Below, piece by piece: positions 24,894 to 33,008 of a stretch of 64,000 bases of DNA. This DNA is from Croceibacterium sp. TMG7-5b_MA50 (GTDB lineage: Bacteria > Pseudomonadota > Alphaproteobacteria > Sphingomonadales > Sphingomonadaceae). Under the pieces are notes generated by a model. The model saw only the letters and a list, made by a program, of their open reading frames with translations, was not told where the DNA came from and searched no databases. Location: assembly GCF_039830145.1 (NCBI RefSeq), contig NZ_CP156082.1:1320001-1384000 (forward strand), in the 5' to 3' direction. Made by a program: the position numbers and the translations under genes. Position 1 is the stretch's first letter; each line of letters begins with the position of its first letter.

Positions 24894-26812
24894 GCCCGGC
24901 CCCGCCGCCAACGGCGCAGGTCGGTCGCAAGGTGGCCGACCAACGCCAGCAGGCCACCAAGGGCGATCAGACCGCCGCCATACCAGATGCAGGTGACGAA
25001 CGGCTTCCACCACAACCGCAACTGCCAGCGCCCGGCATCCTCGCCCGCCGCCTGACCGCCCATCACGGCATAAAGCTGCCCGTTCCAGCGGGTCAGCAAC
25101 GCGCTTTCGCTGGTCTGCTGCGCCGGCGCCCAGAAGCTGCGCGCCTGCGGATGGATGAGCGTCGGCTCGGCCCCGGAGTAGGACACCGCCAGCCGGGCTG
25201 ACAGCGCGGTCCAGTTCGGTCCCGCGACCGGCTCCACATTCGCCAGGATGACACGCCACGGGCCGACACTTGTCTCTTCCCCGACGCGCAGGGCAACCAG
25301 CCGCTCGGCGGTGAAGGCGCTGTCGGCGGACATGCCGAACACCGCCACCGCCACGCCCAGATGCGCCAGCACCGTTCCCCACAGCGTCAGCGGAGCATGG
25401 CGCAGCCGGCGGCGGACCAGCGGCAACACGCTGCCCAGCGCCACTGCGGCAGCCAGCGCCATGCCGAGCAGCGGCAGCAGCGCGATACCCGCCAGCACTG
25501 CCGCCAGCAGCGCCGCGCCGAATGCGGCCGCGATCGCCAGCACCTGCCACCGGATGCGGGCGAGCGTGTCGCGCCGCCAGCGCAGCAGCGGCCCCACCGC
25601 CAGCATCGCCATGGCCGGCAGGAAGAAGATCGCCCCCACCGGATTGAAATAGGGCGGCCCTACGGACACCCGGAAGCCCAGCGCCTCCGTCAGCAAGGGG
25701 TACAGCGTGCCCAGCAGCACGATGCCCAGGATCGCCGACAGGGCAACATTGTTGATGACGAGGCCGCCCTCCCGGCTGACCGGCGCGAACCGCTCGCCTT
25801 CCAAGACGGTCCCTGCCCGAAGCGCGAACAGCGCCAGCGCGCCGCCGATATACAGCGCCAGCAGCGCCAGGATGAAGGTGCCGCGTTCCGGATCGACGGC
25901 AAAGGCATGGACGCTGGTCAGGATGCCCGACCGGACCAGGAAGGTGCCAATCATGCTCATGGAAAAGGCGACCACCCCCAGCATCAGCGTCCAGGTGCGC
26001 AGCGCATCCCGCGCGGCCAGCACGCCAGCCGAATGCAGCAGCGCGGTCGCCGCCAGCCATGGCATCAGCGACGCATTTTCCACCGGGTCCCAGAACCACC
26101 AGCCGCCCCAGCCCAACTCGTAATAGGCCCAGTACGATCCGGCGGTGATACCCAGCGTCAGTGCCACCCAGGCGCCCAGCACCCATGGCCGCATGACGCG
26201 GGCGAAGGCCGGCGTCACCTCCCGCGTCAGCATCGCGCCCACCGCGAAGGAGAAGGCGACCGACAGCCCGACATAACCGAGGTAAAGCACCGGCGGATGC
26301 AGCGCGAGGCCGATATCCTGCAGCAGCGGGTTCAGCCCGGTCCCTTCCGGCGGCGCGGGATCAAGCCGGGCGAAGGGATTGGAGGAGAGGAGCAGGAAGG
26401 CATAGAAGCCCAGACCAACCCAGGCCTGCGCCGCCAATGTCGCTGACAGCGTGCGTTCGGGCAGCCGCCGCTCCACCGCGGCGATCAGCCCGCCGGCCAG
26501 AGCCATGACGCTGACCCACAGCAGCATGGACCCCTCGTGATTGCCCCAGGCGCCTGCCAGCTTGAAGATCGCGGGCTTCGCCGAATGCGAATTGCCGGCC
26601 ACCAGCGCCACCGAAAGGTCGGTCACGGCAAACAGGTAGAGCAAGGCCGCAAAGGACAGCGCGCACAGCACCGCCTGCAACTGCGCGGCCGGGCGCACCA
26701 TTTGGCCAAGCAGCGCCTCTCCATCGCGCAGCACCGCGATGCCGCCCAGCAATTGCAGGCCGGCGAGCGCGGCGGCGAGCCACAGCGCGGCGAGGCCCAG
26801 CTCCGCGATCAT
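24890..26812 (-). CDS. ccmF: Cytochrome c haem lyase subunit CcmF
   Basis: 640 residues with about 14-15 membrane helices. The WWD haem-handling motif is WGGWWFWDPVENAS near residue 235, and conserved His residues flank it in the periplasmic loops (ALHPPVLYLGY, and later HPQARSFWAP). CcmF with CcmH and CcmI transfers haem from CcmE to apocytochrome c. The start overlaps the ccmE stop in ATGA (26809-26812). Full length and intact. Confidence 0.97.
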   Translation of the reverse strand: MIAELGLAALWLAAALAGLQLLGGIAVLRDGEALLGQMVRPAAQLQAVLCALSFAALLYLFAVTDLSVALVAGNSHSAKPAIFKLAGAWGNHEGSMLLWVSVMALAGGLIAAVERRLPERTLSATLAAQAWVGLGFYAFLLLSSNPFARLDPAPPEGTGLNPLLQDIGLALHPPVLYLGYVGLSVAFSFAVGAMLTREVTPAFARVMRPWVLGAWVALTLGITAGSYWAYYELGWGGWWFWDPVENASLMPWLAATALLHSAGVLAARDALRTWTLMLGVVAFSMSMIGTFLVRSGILTSVHAFAVDPERGTFILALLALYIGGALALFALRAGTVLEGERFAPVSREGGLVINNVALSAILGIVLLGTLYPLLTEALGFRVSVGPPYFNPVGAIFFLPAMAMLAVGPLLRWRRDTLARIRWQVLAIAAAFGAALLAAVLAGIALLPLLGMALAAAVALGSVLPLVRRRLRHAPLTLWGTVLAHLGVAVAVFGMSADSAFTAERLVALRVGEETSVGPWRVILANVEPVAGPNWTALSARLAVSYSGAEPTLIHPQARSFWAPAQQTSESALLTRWNGQLYAVMGGQAAGEDAGRWQLRLWWKPFVTCIWYGGGLIALGGLLALVGHLATDLRRWRRGRA

Positions 26813-27264
26813 TGCGTCTCCGCGACCGTCTCGCGCGCCTCGTCCGCGTTCATCTCCGCCAGTTCGCGCGGCATGTAGTTCTCGTCATGCTTGGCCAGCA
26901 GGTTGGTGGCCAGGAAGGTGCCATCCGCGCCCAGCGCCCCTTCCGCCACCACGCCCGATCCTTCCACGAACAGGTCCGGCACGATGCCGCTGAACTGGAC
27001 CGGCACCAGCGCCTGCCCGTCCCCGACGGTGAAGCGGATGGTGACGCCATCGGGCAGCGTGCGCAGCGATCCCGCCTGCACCATCCCGCCCAGCCGCACG
27101 GGCCGGCCGACCGGCGGCGGGTCGGCGGCCATGGCGCTGGGCACGAAGAAATAGCTCGCCTGGTTGCGCAGCGCCCACGCCGCGAGCAGGCCCGCGCCCA
27201 CCAGCGCGACCAGCGCCAGCACTACCAGTACCAGCCGCTGATGCTTGGGCTGCAACGCCGCCAC
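26809..27264 (-). CDS. ccmE: Haem chaperone CcmE
   Basis: 151 residues. One N-terminal membrane helix is followed by an OB-fold domain. The haem-binding His126 is in LAKHDENYMP, with Tyr130 the axial ligand by family knowledge. CcmE receives haem from CcmC (with CcmABD) and passes it to CcmF. The start is GTG 27264, directly after the ccmD stop; homologues support this position. The C-terminal tail is acidic. Confidence 0.95.
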   Translation of the reverse strand: MAALQPKHQRLVLVVLALVALVGAGLLAAWALRNQASYFFVPSAMAADPPPVGRPVRLGGMVQAGSLRTLPDGVTIRFTVGDGQALVPVQFSGIVPDLFVEGSGVVAEGALGADGTFLATNLLAKHDENYMPRELAEMNADEARETVAETQ

Positions 27265-27405
27265 TCAGCGGTCCCGCATCGCGTCGCGCCGCCGTTCCGC
27301 CCGGCGCATAGCGAGCCAGCACCACCCAGTCAGCACAAGGGTCGCGAGCACCGCCACGCCATAGGCGGCGAGCACGAAGGTCCACTGATCCAATCCCTCG
27401 CGCAT
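27265..27405 (-). CDS. ccmD: Haem exporter small subunit CcmD
   Basis: 46 residues, too short for routine gene calls. It has a single membrane helix (FVLAAYGVAVLATLVLTGWCW) and a basic tail rich in Arg (AMRRAERRRDAMRDR), the CcmD pattern. CcmD supports release of holo-CcmE from CcmABC. ATG 27405 overlaps the ccmC stop by one base and its own stop abuts the ccmE start. Context decides the call as much as sequence. Confidence 0.9.
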   Translation of the reverse strand: MREGLDQWTFVLAAYGVAVLATLVLTGWCWLAMRRAERRRDAMRDR

Positions 27406-28148
27406 CAGCCGAACTCCGCCCCGAAGCCGGGCGCGGCCGAGCTGCGCCGGCGCAGCCGCGCCTCCGCCTGCGCGTCCGCCAGCAGCGTGCGCATCCGCGC
27501 CAGCACCACCCCGCCGAACAGCAGCGAGAAGCCGAGCGTCGCCAACAGCAGCGGGCCGAGGAACACGCCGTCGATCGACGACTGCCCCAGGGTAATGGAA
27601 GGCGGCTGGTGCAGCGAATTCCACCACACCACCGACCGGTTGATGATCGGCACGTTCACCGCGCCCACCAGACCATAGATCGCCAGGATGCGGCCGGACG
27701 CGCCATCGCGCGCGATCGCCCCGGCGAGCGCCAGATAGCCGAGATACAGGAACAGCAGCACCAGCATGGAGGTCAGGCGCCCGTCCCACACCCACCACGC
27801 GCCCCAGGTCGGCCGGCCCCAGATGGAGCCGGTGACGAGGCACACCGCAGCAAAGGTCGCACCTGGCACCGCTGCCGCGCGCGCGGCGATGCCGGCCAGC
27901 GGGTGACGCCAGACCAGCTCTACCAGGCTGGCGATCGCGATCGTCATCCATCCGCCCATGCCCAGCCAGGCGGCGGGCACATGGACGAACAGGATGCGCA
28001 CCGTCTCGCCCATCAGCCGGTCCGGCGGCACCGCCAGCAGGCCCCAGCCGAGCGCAGCCGCGACGATCGCCAGCCCGCCCGCGAGCAGCGGCAGCGTCAG
28101 CCAGCGGGCGATCCGCAGGAAGCGGGCAGGATTGGCGTAGAAGTGCAT
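27405..28148 (-). CDS. ccmC: Haem exporter permease CcmC
   Basis: 247 residues with six predicted membrane helices. The WWD signature WGAWWVWDGRLTS near residues 118-130 and conserved periplasmic His residues (VHVPAAWLGM, SLHQPP) are present. CcmC loads haem on to CcmE. It is the first gene of the ccmCDEFGHI operon. ccmA and ccmB, which encode the ATPase and second permease, are not next to it as in many genomes and must lie elsewhere. Confidence 0.97.
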   Translation of the reverse strand: MHFYANPARFLRIARWLTLPLLAGGLAIVAAALGWGLLAVPPDRLMGETVRILFVHVPAAWLGMGGWMTIAIASLVELVWRHPLAGIAARAAAVPGATFAAVCLVTGSIWGRPTWGAWWVWDGRLTSMLVLLFLYLGYLALAGAIARDGASGRILAIYGLVGAVNVPIINRSVVWWNSLHQPPSITLGQSSIDGVFLGPLLLATLGFSLLFGGVVLARMRTLLADAQAEARLRRRSSAAPGFGAEFG

Positions 28149-28222
28149 GAATTGGCGCGTGACCTGCCCGACGTTCTAGTGCCTGTCCCGCGCGCCGCAA
28201 GCCCCCGCAATCGGCCTGCCGA

Positions 28223-28795
28223 TCACGCGCCCGCGCGATCCTCCGGCAATAATTCGCGCACCACACGGCACGGATTGCCGGCGGCGAAGACCCCGGCGGG
28301 AACGTCGCGCGTCACCACGCTGCCGGCTCCGATGACGCTGCCCTCCCCGATCGTCACGCCCGGCAGGATCAGCGCCCCGGCGCCCACCCAGACATCGGCC
28401 CCGATGGTGACGGGCCGGCCATATTCCTGTTGCCGGCGCAGCGCCGCGTTCAGCGGGTGCATCGGCGTCAGCACCTGTGCCCCCGGGCCGAACATCACAT
28501 GGTCGCCGATCGTCACCGGGCAGACATCCAGCACGATGCAGTTGAAGTTGAAGAACACGCGGCGGCCCAGCGTGATGTTGCTGCCGTAATCGCAGAAGAA
28601 CGGCGGCTGCACCCACACGCTGTCACCACCCGCGCCGAAGATGCGCTGGCAGAGATCACGGCGCAACGCCCCGTCCTCCTCGGCAGAGGCGTTCAGCTGC
28701 TGGCACAGGCCGCGCACGCCATTGCGCCGCGCCACCAGATCGGGGTCGAGGGCGTCGTACAGTTCGCCCCGCACCATCTTGTCGTGTTCGGTCAT
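28223..28795 (-). CDS. Maltose/galactoside O-acetyltransferase-family enzyme
   Basis: 190 residues. The N-terminal MVRGELYDALDPDLVARR is the Maa/LacA helix motif; left-handed beta-helix hexapeptides follow (YGSNITLGRRVFFN, VTIGDHVMFGPG, VWVGAGALILPGVTIGEGSVIGAGSVV). Such enzymes acetylate maltose, glucose or galactosides with acetyl-CoA. The catalytic His is probably in LTPMHPL. The gene lies 14 bases downstream of the dehydrogenase gene and is probably co-transcribed. Substrate not decided. Confidence 0.88.
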   Translation of the reverse strand: MTEHDKMVRGELYDALDPDLVARRNGVRGLCQQLNASAEEDGALRRDLCQRIFGAGGDSVWVQPPFFCDYGSNITLGRRVFFNFNCIVLDVCPVTIGDHVMFGPGAQVLTPMHPLNAALRRQQEYGRPVTIGADVWVGAGALILPGVTIGEGSVIGAGSVVTRDVPAGVFAAGNPCRVVRELLPEDRAGA

Positions 28796-28809
28796 GCTGG
28801 CAGGAACGC

Positions 28810-29874
28810 TCAGGCCCGGCCGATCAGTTCCTGCGCCATGCGGTCCGCGACTTCGTTCGCGGGGCGGCCGGTGGCCTCGCTCTGCTGCCAGATGGTCTGC
28901 AAGCGACCGGGGATCTGGTCGATGCGGCCCTGCACGTCTTCCATGTCCACGCTCGCGCCATGCTGGCGGGCGAGATATTCCAGGCTGACATTGATGATGC
29001 CGCCGGCATTGATGACGTAATCGGGCGCATACAGGATGCCCCGTTCCGCCAGCAGCGCGCCATCCGCCGCGCGGGCGAGCTGGTTGTTGGCCCCGCCCGC
29101 GACCACCCGGCAGGCGAGCTGCGGGATGGAGGCATCGGTCAGGATGGCGCCCAGCGCGTTGGGGCTGAACACATCGCACGGCGTCACCAGGATTTGGTCC
29201 GCCGGCACGCTGGTTGCGCCCAATTCGCTCGCCAATGCCTGCGCGCGGGCGCCGTCGATGTCGGCCAGCACCAGCTCCGCGCCGTCCGCCGCCAGGAGGC
29301 GGGCGACACCGCCGCCGACGCTGCCGCAACCCTGCACCGCCACGCGCACGCCCCGCATGTCGCCGGCGCCCAGCGCATGCGCCGCCGCGGCCTTGATGCC
29401 CAGATAGATGCCACGCGCGGTGAACGGGCCGGGATCGCCGCCGATCTCCCCCTCACCCGACGGCAGCCCGCAGACATGCGCACTCCGCTGGGAAATGGCG
29501 ACCATGTCCGCCTCGCTGGCGCCGACGTCTTCCGCCGTCACATACTGGCCACCCAGCGCCTCCACCGCATCGCCGAACGCGGCGAGCATGGCGGGCGTCT
29601 TGGTGCGGTCGTGATCGAGCAGCACCACCGCCTTGCCCCCGCCCATCGGCAGGCCGGCCATGGCGTTCTTGTAGCTCATCCCCCGGCTCAGCCGCAGGGC
29701 ATCGCGCATGGCGCCGGCAGGATCGGCATAGTGCCAGAACCGGGTGCCGCCCGCGCCGGGGCCGAGATGCGTGGAATGCAGCGCGATTATCGCGGTCAGC
29801 CCGCTGGCGCGATCGTGCACCAGTTCGACCCGCTCATGCGCGTCGTAATCGCTCTCGGTCCAGAATGCCGGCAT
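28810..29874 (-). CDS. Leucine/phenylalanine/valine-type amino acid dehydrogenase
   Basis: 354 residues. The Glu/Leu/Phe/Val dehydrogenase family deaminates branched or aromatic amino acids with NAD. The N-terminal catalytic region shows LGPGAGGTRFW, the Lys-bearing SYKNAMAGLPMGGGKAVV and the catalytic-Asp region TAEDVGAS; the Rossmann motif is VQGCGSVGGGVARLL. ATG 29874 was chosen because GGAG lies about seven bases upstream; the open frame further upstream runs through tRNA-His. The tRNA ends 46 bases upstream on the same strand. Confidence 0.9.
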   Translation of the reverse strand: MPAFWTESDYDAHERVELVHDRASGLTAIIALHSTHLGPGAGGTRFWHYADPAGAMRDALRLSRGMSYKNAMAGLPMGGGKAVVLLDHDRTKTPAMLAAFGDAVEALGGQYVTAEDVGASEADMVAISQRSAHVCGLPSGEGEIGGDPGPFTARGIYLGIKAAAAHALGAGDMRGVRVAVQGCGSVGGGVARLLAADGAELVLADIDGARAQALASELGATSVPADQILVTPCDVFSPNALGAILTDASIPQLACRVVAGGANNQLARAADGALLAERGILYAPDYVINAGGIINVSLEYLARQHGASVDMEDVQGRIDQIPGRLQTIWQQSEATGRPANEVADRMAQELIGRA

Positions 29875-29920
29875 ACCTGCTCCGCTGATCGGGCGACCGG
29901 CGGGAAAGCCGATGGGCAGG

Positions 29921-29998
29921 TGGGGCGATTGACGGGGTTCGAACCCGCGACCTCCGGTACCACAAACCGGCGCTCTAACCAACTGAGCTACAATCGCC
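29921..29998 (-). tRNA. tRNA-His (anticodon GTG)
   Basis: 78 bases including encoded CCA. The eight-base-pair acceptor with the extra 5' G (GGCGATTG / CAATCGCC) is the tRNA-His hallmark. D-arm GCTC/GAGC, anticodon stem CCGGT/ACCGG around TTGTGGT (anticodon GTG, plus-strand cac at 29961-29963), five-base variable loop and T-arm with TTCGAAC are all intact. Confidence 0.97.
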
Positions 29999-30196
29999 AT
30001 CAGCCTGTCGCCGTGGGAGCGGCGCTGATTATGCCCGTGCGGCCCGCCGTCAAGCGGCGATCTGCAGAGGCTGGCGCCTGTTGCACACTTCGCGGCGGCG
30101 ATGCAAATCCAAAAAGATGCGCGAGCCGGATTGCGCAAGATTATTACGTCGCCCTGCGATGCTTGCTCCGCCGCGCGGCCGTTCTACACCGGCACC

Positions 30197-30832
30197 ATGG
30201 CGAATCCCGGAGAGACCAGCGCAGACCGATTGCTCGCCCACAAGGGTATCCGGCGCGTGCCCACGCCGCGAGCGGAACTGTTCGACCTGCCCGGCTTCCT
30301 GCCGGCACAGATGTGTGCGGACCTGATCGATCTGATCGACCGGGACCGGCGGCCCTCCACCATCGCCGATCCCAATGGTGACAATTACTTCCGCACCAGC
30401 GAGACCTGCGACCTGCCGGCCGACCTGCCGCTGGTGCAGGATCTGGAGAGGCGGCTGCATGACCTAAACGGCATCGACCCCGTCCATGGGGAACCGGTGC
30501 AGGGTCAGCGATATGCCGTGGGGCAGGAGTTCAAGGCCCACACCGACTATTTCGAACCGACCGGGCAAGATTTCGCGCAGTTTTGCTCAGTCGCGGGCAA
30601 CCGCACCTGGACCTTCATGATCTACCTGAACGATGTGGAGGCGGGTGGCGCGACCCGGTTCAAGGTCGTCGACAAGATCTTCCAGCCGGAAACCGGCAAG
30701 CTGGTCTGCTGGAACAATCATCGCCCCGACGGCACGCTCAACCCCGCTACCCTGCATCACGGCATGAAAGTGAGGAAGGGCGTGAAATACGTCATCACCA
30801 AATGGTACCGCGAGAAGCCCTGGGGTTGGTGA
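30197..30832 (+). CDS. 2-oxoglutarate/Fe(II)-dependent oxygenase (prolyl 4-hydroxylase type)
   Basis: 211 residues. The iron ligands H115 and D117 (HTDYF) and H187 (LHHGM) and the 2OG-binding K197 form the P4H facial triad and anchor. No signal peptide, so it probably acts in the cytosol on a protein or small molecule. ATG 30197 starts at MANPGET; an upstream in-frame ATG at 30101 adds an Arg/Cys-rich leader that looks unlikely. The 30002-30196 intergene shows nothing defined. It is convergent with the MBL gene. Confidence 0.87.
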   Translation: MANPGETSADRLLAHKGIRRVPTPRAELFDLPGFLPAQMCADLIDLIDRDRRPSTIADPNGDNYFRTSETCDLPADLPLVQDLERRLHDLNGIDPVHGEPVQGQRYAVGQEFKAHTDYFEPTGQDFAQFCSVAGNRTWTFMIYLNDVEAGGATRFKVVDKIFQPETGKLVCWNNHRPDGTLNPATLHHGMKVRKGVKYVITKWYREKPWGW

Positions 30833-30838
30833 CGCACC

Positions 30839-31510
30839 CTACCCGCGCCCCAGCGCCGCATCGCCGACGAAGGGATTGCTCGCCCGTTCCTGCGCGAAGG
30901 TGCTGACCGGGCCATGGCCGGGGATGAAGGTCATGTCGCCCAGCGGCCACAGCTTGGTGACGATGCTGTCGATCAGCGCCTCGTGATCGCTCAACGGAAA
31001 ATCGGTGCGCCCGACGGAGCCGGCGAACAGCACGTCCCCGACGAAGGCGAAGCGCGTGGGCTTGTGGACGAACACCAGGTGGCCCGGCGTGTGGCCGGGA
31101 CAATGCAGCACGTCGAGCGTGATCTCGCCGAAGCTGACCGTGTCACCCTCCACCAGCCAGCGGTCCGGTTCGAACACGACGCCCGGTGTGCCGAAGCGCA
31201 TGCCGTCCTCATCCAGCCGGGCGATCCAGAACCGGTCCTGTTCCTCCGGCCCCTCGATCGGCACAGCGATCTCGTTCGCCAGTTCCCCGGCGAGGCCGCA
31301 ATGGTCGATATGGCCGTGCGTCAGCAGGATCTTCTCGACCGTCACGCCGGCACGCGCGACCGCATCCTTGATCTTGTCGAGATCGCCGCCGGGATCGATC
31401 ACCGCAGCGCGCATCGTCTTCGTGCACCAGGCGAGGCTGCAATTCTGTTGCAGCGGGGTGACGGGAATGATCGCCGCGCGCAGCGGAGGAAGGGGCTTGG
31501 TGTCGGTCAT
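30839..31510 (-). CDS. Metallo-beta-lactamase-fold hydrolase (glyoxalase II/YcbL type)
   Basis: 223 residues. The zinc-binding THGHIDH motif is at 64-70; further ligands are in HCPGHTPGH, FVGDVLF and the late PGHGP. The length and motif spacing match type II glyoxalase-like YcbL proteins, which hydrolyse S-lactoylglutathione or related thioesters. ATG 31510 has a GAGGGGG Shine-Dalgarno just upstream. The exact substrate is open. Stop lies six bases from the oxygenase stop. Confidence 0.85.
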   Translation of the reverse strand: MTDTKPLPPLRAAIIPVTPLQQNCSLAWCTKTMRAAVIDPGGDLDKIKDAVARAGVTVEKILLTHGHIDHCGLAGELANEIAVPIEGPEEQDRFWIARLDEDGMRFGTPGVVFEPDRWLVEGDTVSFGEITLDVLHCPGHTPGHLVFVHKPTRFAFVGDVLFAGSVGRTDFPLSDHEALIDSIVTKLWPLGDMTFIPGHGPVSTFAQERASNPFVGDAALGRG

Positions 31511-31545
31511 GCCCCCTCGTTGCGCGCCGGGCGCGCCGATTGCAA

Positions 31546-32220
31546 TCAGACGCGGCCGCTCTTCCACACGACACGGCCGATGATGTCGACCTCGTCCTGC
31601 GCCACCTCGATCGGGGCATAGGCCGGATTGGCGCTGATCAGCACCACACGACCGGGCTTGCCGATCTGCAGCCGCTTGACGTTAAGCACCTCGCCCAGCC
31701 GCAGCACATGGATGCCTTCCCGGAACGGGCGCGGCGTGCGGTCCACCAGGATCTCGTCGCCATCCTTCAGCAGCGGGTCCATGCTGTCGCCCGACACGCG
31801 GATGGCCGACAGCTTGGTCGGGTCCAGCCCCTGTTCGCGCAACCAGCGGCGGCTGAACATCATGGTGTCGAAGGATGTTTCCTGCGCCCCGACGCTGCCC
31901 GGCCCGGCGGATGCCTCGATCGCCATCCGGTCCAGTTCGACCCACTGATCGCTGTCCACCGCCAGGCTGCCGCCGAGGCCCGCCACATTGGTGACGGGAG
32001 GCGGATCGTAGGATTTATACTCCGGCGCACCGAGATGCGACTCACTGACATTGAAGAACTGAGCCAGCCGGCGCCGGTCCTCCTCCTCCAGCTTACGGGG
32101 GCTGCCCTTGGTGATATATTGCTGCAGATACGTGGCATTACGCCCGAGCATGCGCGACAGCGCGGCAAGGCTGGTGCCCTTTTCCCGCGCCAGATCGGCC
32201 AGCTTTTCCCGCGGATCCAT
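31546..32220 (-). CDS. XRE/S24 (LexA-CI-like) transcriptional regulator
   Basis: 224 residues. The N-terminal HTH (about 14-60, with TSLAALSRMLGRNATYLQQYI) is followed by an S24 peptidase domain with the nucleophile S146 in VSGDSMDP and K182 in LNVKRL, as in LexA and CI-type repressors. Such proteins are inactivated by RecA-linked self-cleavage or sense other stress. Possible Ala-Gly cleavage pairs are at 80-81 and 105-106. ATG 32220 was chosen since AGGA is eight bases upstream. Two inverted repeats in its promoter region suggest autoregulation. It is divergent from a small conserved gene. Confidence 0.87.
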   Translation of the reverse strand: MDPREKLADLAREKGTSLAALSRMLGRNATYLQQYITKGSPRKLEEEDRRRLAQFFNVSESHLGAPEYKSYDPPPVTNVAGLGGSLAVDSDQWVELDRMAIEASAGPGSVGAQETSFDTMMFSRRWLREQGLDPTKLSAIRVSGDSMDPLLKDGDEILVDRTPRPFREGIHVLRLGEVLNVKRLQIGKPGRVVLISANPAYAPIEVAQDEVDIIGRVVWKSGRV

Positions 32221-32237
32221 GGTTTTTTCCTGTGTTC

Positions 32238-32283
32238 CTATGATGTCCCACATAGTGGATGCATTTTTCCTAGACAAGTAGGA
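32238..32283. promoter_or_regulatory. Paired inverted repeats, candidate operators of the S24 regulator
   Basis: Two inverted repeats lie in the 130-base divergent promoter region. One is CTATG (32238-32242) with CATAG (32251-32255). The second is TCCTA (32268-32272) with TAGGA (32279-32283), spacer six. The first is close to TCCTATG, so the two arms are related. This arrangement fits dimeric repressor operators that could control both the regulator and the small divergent gene. Confidence 0.4.
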
Positions 32284-32350
32284 TTTTTCCCGCGATACAT
32301 CGGCTCAGGCGATTCGCCTACCGGGTCAGTCTTCCACAAGTGAGGGCACA

Positions 32351-32536
32351 ATGTTGTTGGGTCAGATCGAAGTATTCCTGGATCAAACGGGCATGGCGGC
32401 AACGAAGTTCGGGCGGCTTGCCGCACACGATCCCCGTTTCGTGCTCGATCTGCGCATGGGCCGTACGCCGCGGGATCATACGGCAAAGCGCACAGAACAT
32501 TTCATGAACGACTACATGCAGCGCCACGCTGCCTGA
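32351..32536 (+). CDS. Small conserved protein of unknown function
   Basis: 61 residues. GAGGG at 32342-32346 sits four bases before ATG 32351, which supports real translation. The sequence GMAATKFGRLAAHDPRFVLDLRMGR resembles a small protein I recall as recurring in Sphingomonadales, of unknown function, with a core suggestive of HTH or DNA-binding helices. It is divergent from the S24 regulator and shares its promoter region. No biochemical role can be stated. Confidence 0.65.
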   Translation: MLLGQIEVFLDQTGMAATKFGRLAAHDPRFVLDLRMGRTPRDHTAKRTEHFMNDYMQRHAA

Positions 32537-32568
32537 TTTTCTTCAACACATAACAGGGGGTCACCATC

Positions 32569-32961
32569 ATGTTCACAGAAACCATCAACACCGCCGCCAT
32601 CCACGCCACCGCCGCTTTCAAGAGCGCCGATGCCGGCAAGCGCCGCCGTCTCACCCCGGCCGATCGCCTGCGCGCCGCGCTGATCGCGCTGGCCGACGGC
32701 CATGGTACGGTGACCGATCATGGTGAGCGCGCCTGGGCCAGCATCACCTTCGCCGGGACCCGCCACCAGGTCACGCTGGTCTTCACCGGGGCCGACGCGA
32801 TCGAGGCGGGCGAGAAGTTCGTCGCCTTCCTGCCCGAACATGACTTCGCCATTCCGGGCCAACTGGTCGCGGACGCCGCGGTCAGCGCGGTCGACCACCA
32901 GATGCTGCCGGTGGAGCGCATGGTGGTTCAGGTCGAGATCCTGATGCTTGACGACAACTGA
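32569..32961 (+). CDS. Conserved hypothetical protein
   Basis: 130 residues, no signal peptide or membrane helix. An alpha-helical start (about 1-50, rich in Ala with KRRRLTPADRLRAALIAL) is followed by beta-like strands (ASITFAGTRHQVTLVF) and an acidic end (ILMLDDN). AGGGGG sits about ten bases before ATG 32569. I do not recognise the family. It follows the small gene by 32 bases and could share its transcript. It converges on cysS. Confidence 0.7.
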   Translation: MFTETINTAAIHATAAFKSADAGKRRRLTPADRLRAALIALADGHGTVTDHGERAWASITFAGTRHQVTLVFTGADAIEAGEKFVAFLPEHDFAIPGQLVADAAVSAVDHQMLPVERMVVQVEILMLDDN

Positions 32962-33008
32962 GTTGCCGCGGGATCGGGGCGGCCTGATTCACCGCCCCGG
33001 TCCGCCCG

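Noticed and set aside
29999-30138. Upstream extension of the dehydrogenase frame through the tRNA
   Set aside because: The frame reads through tRNA-His; a good ribosome site and the family N-terminus place the start at 29874.
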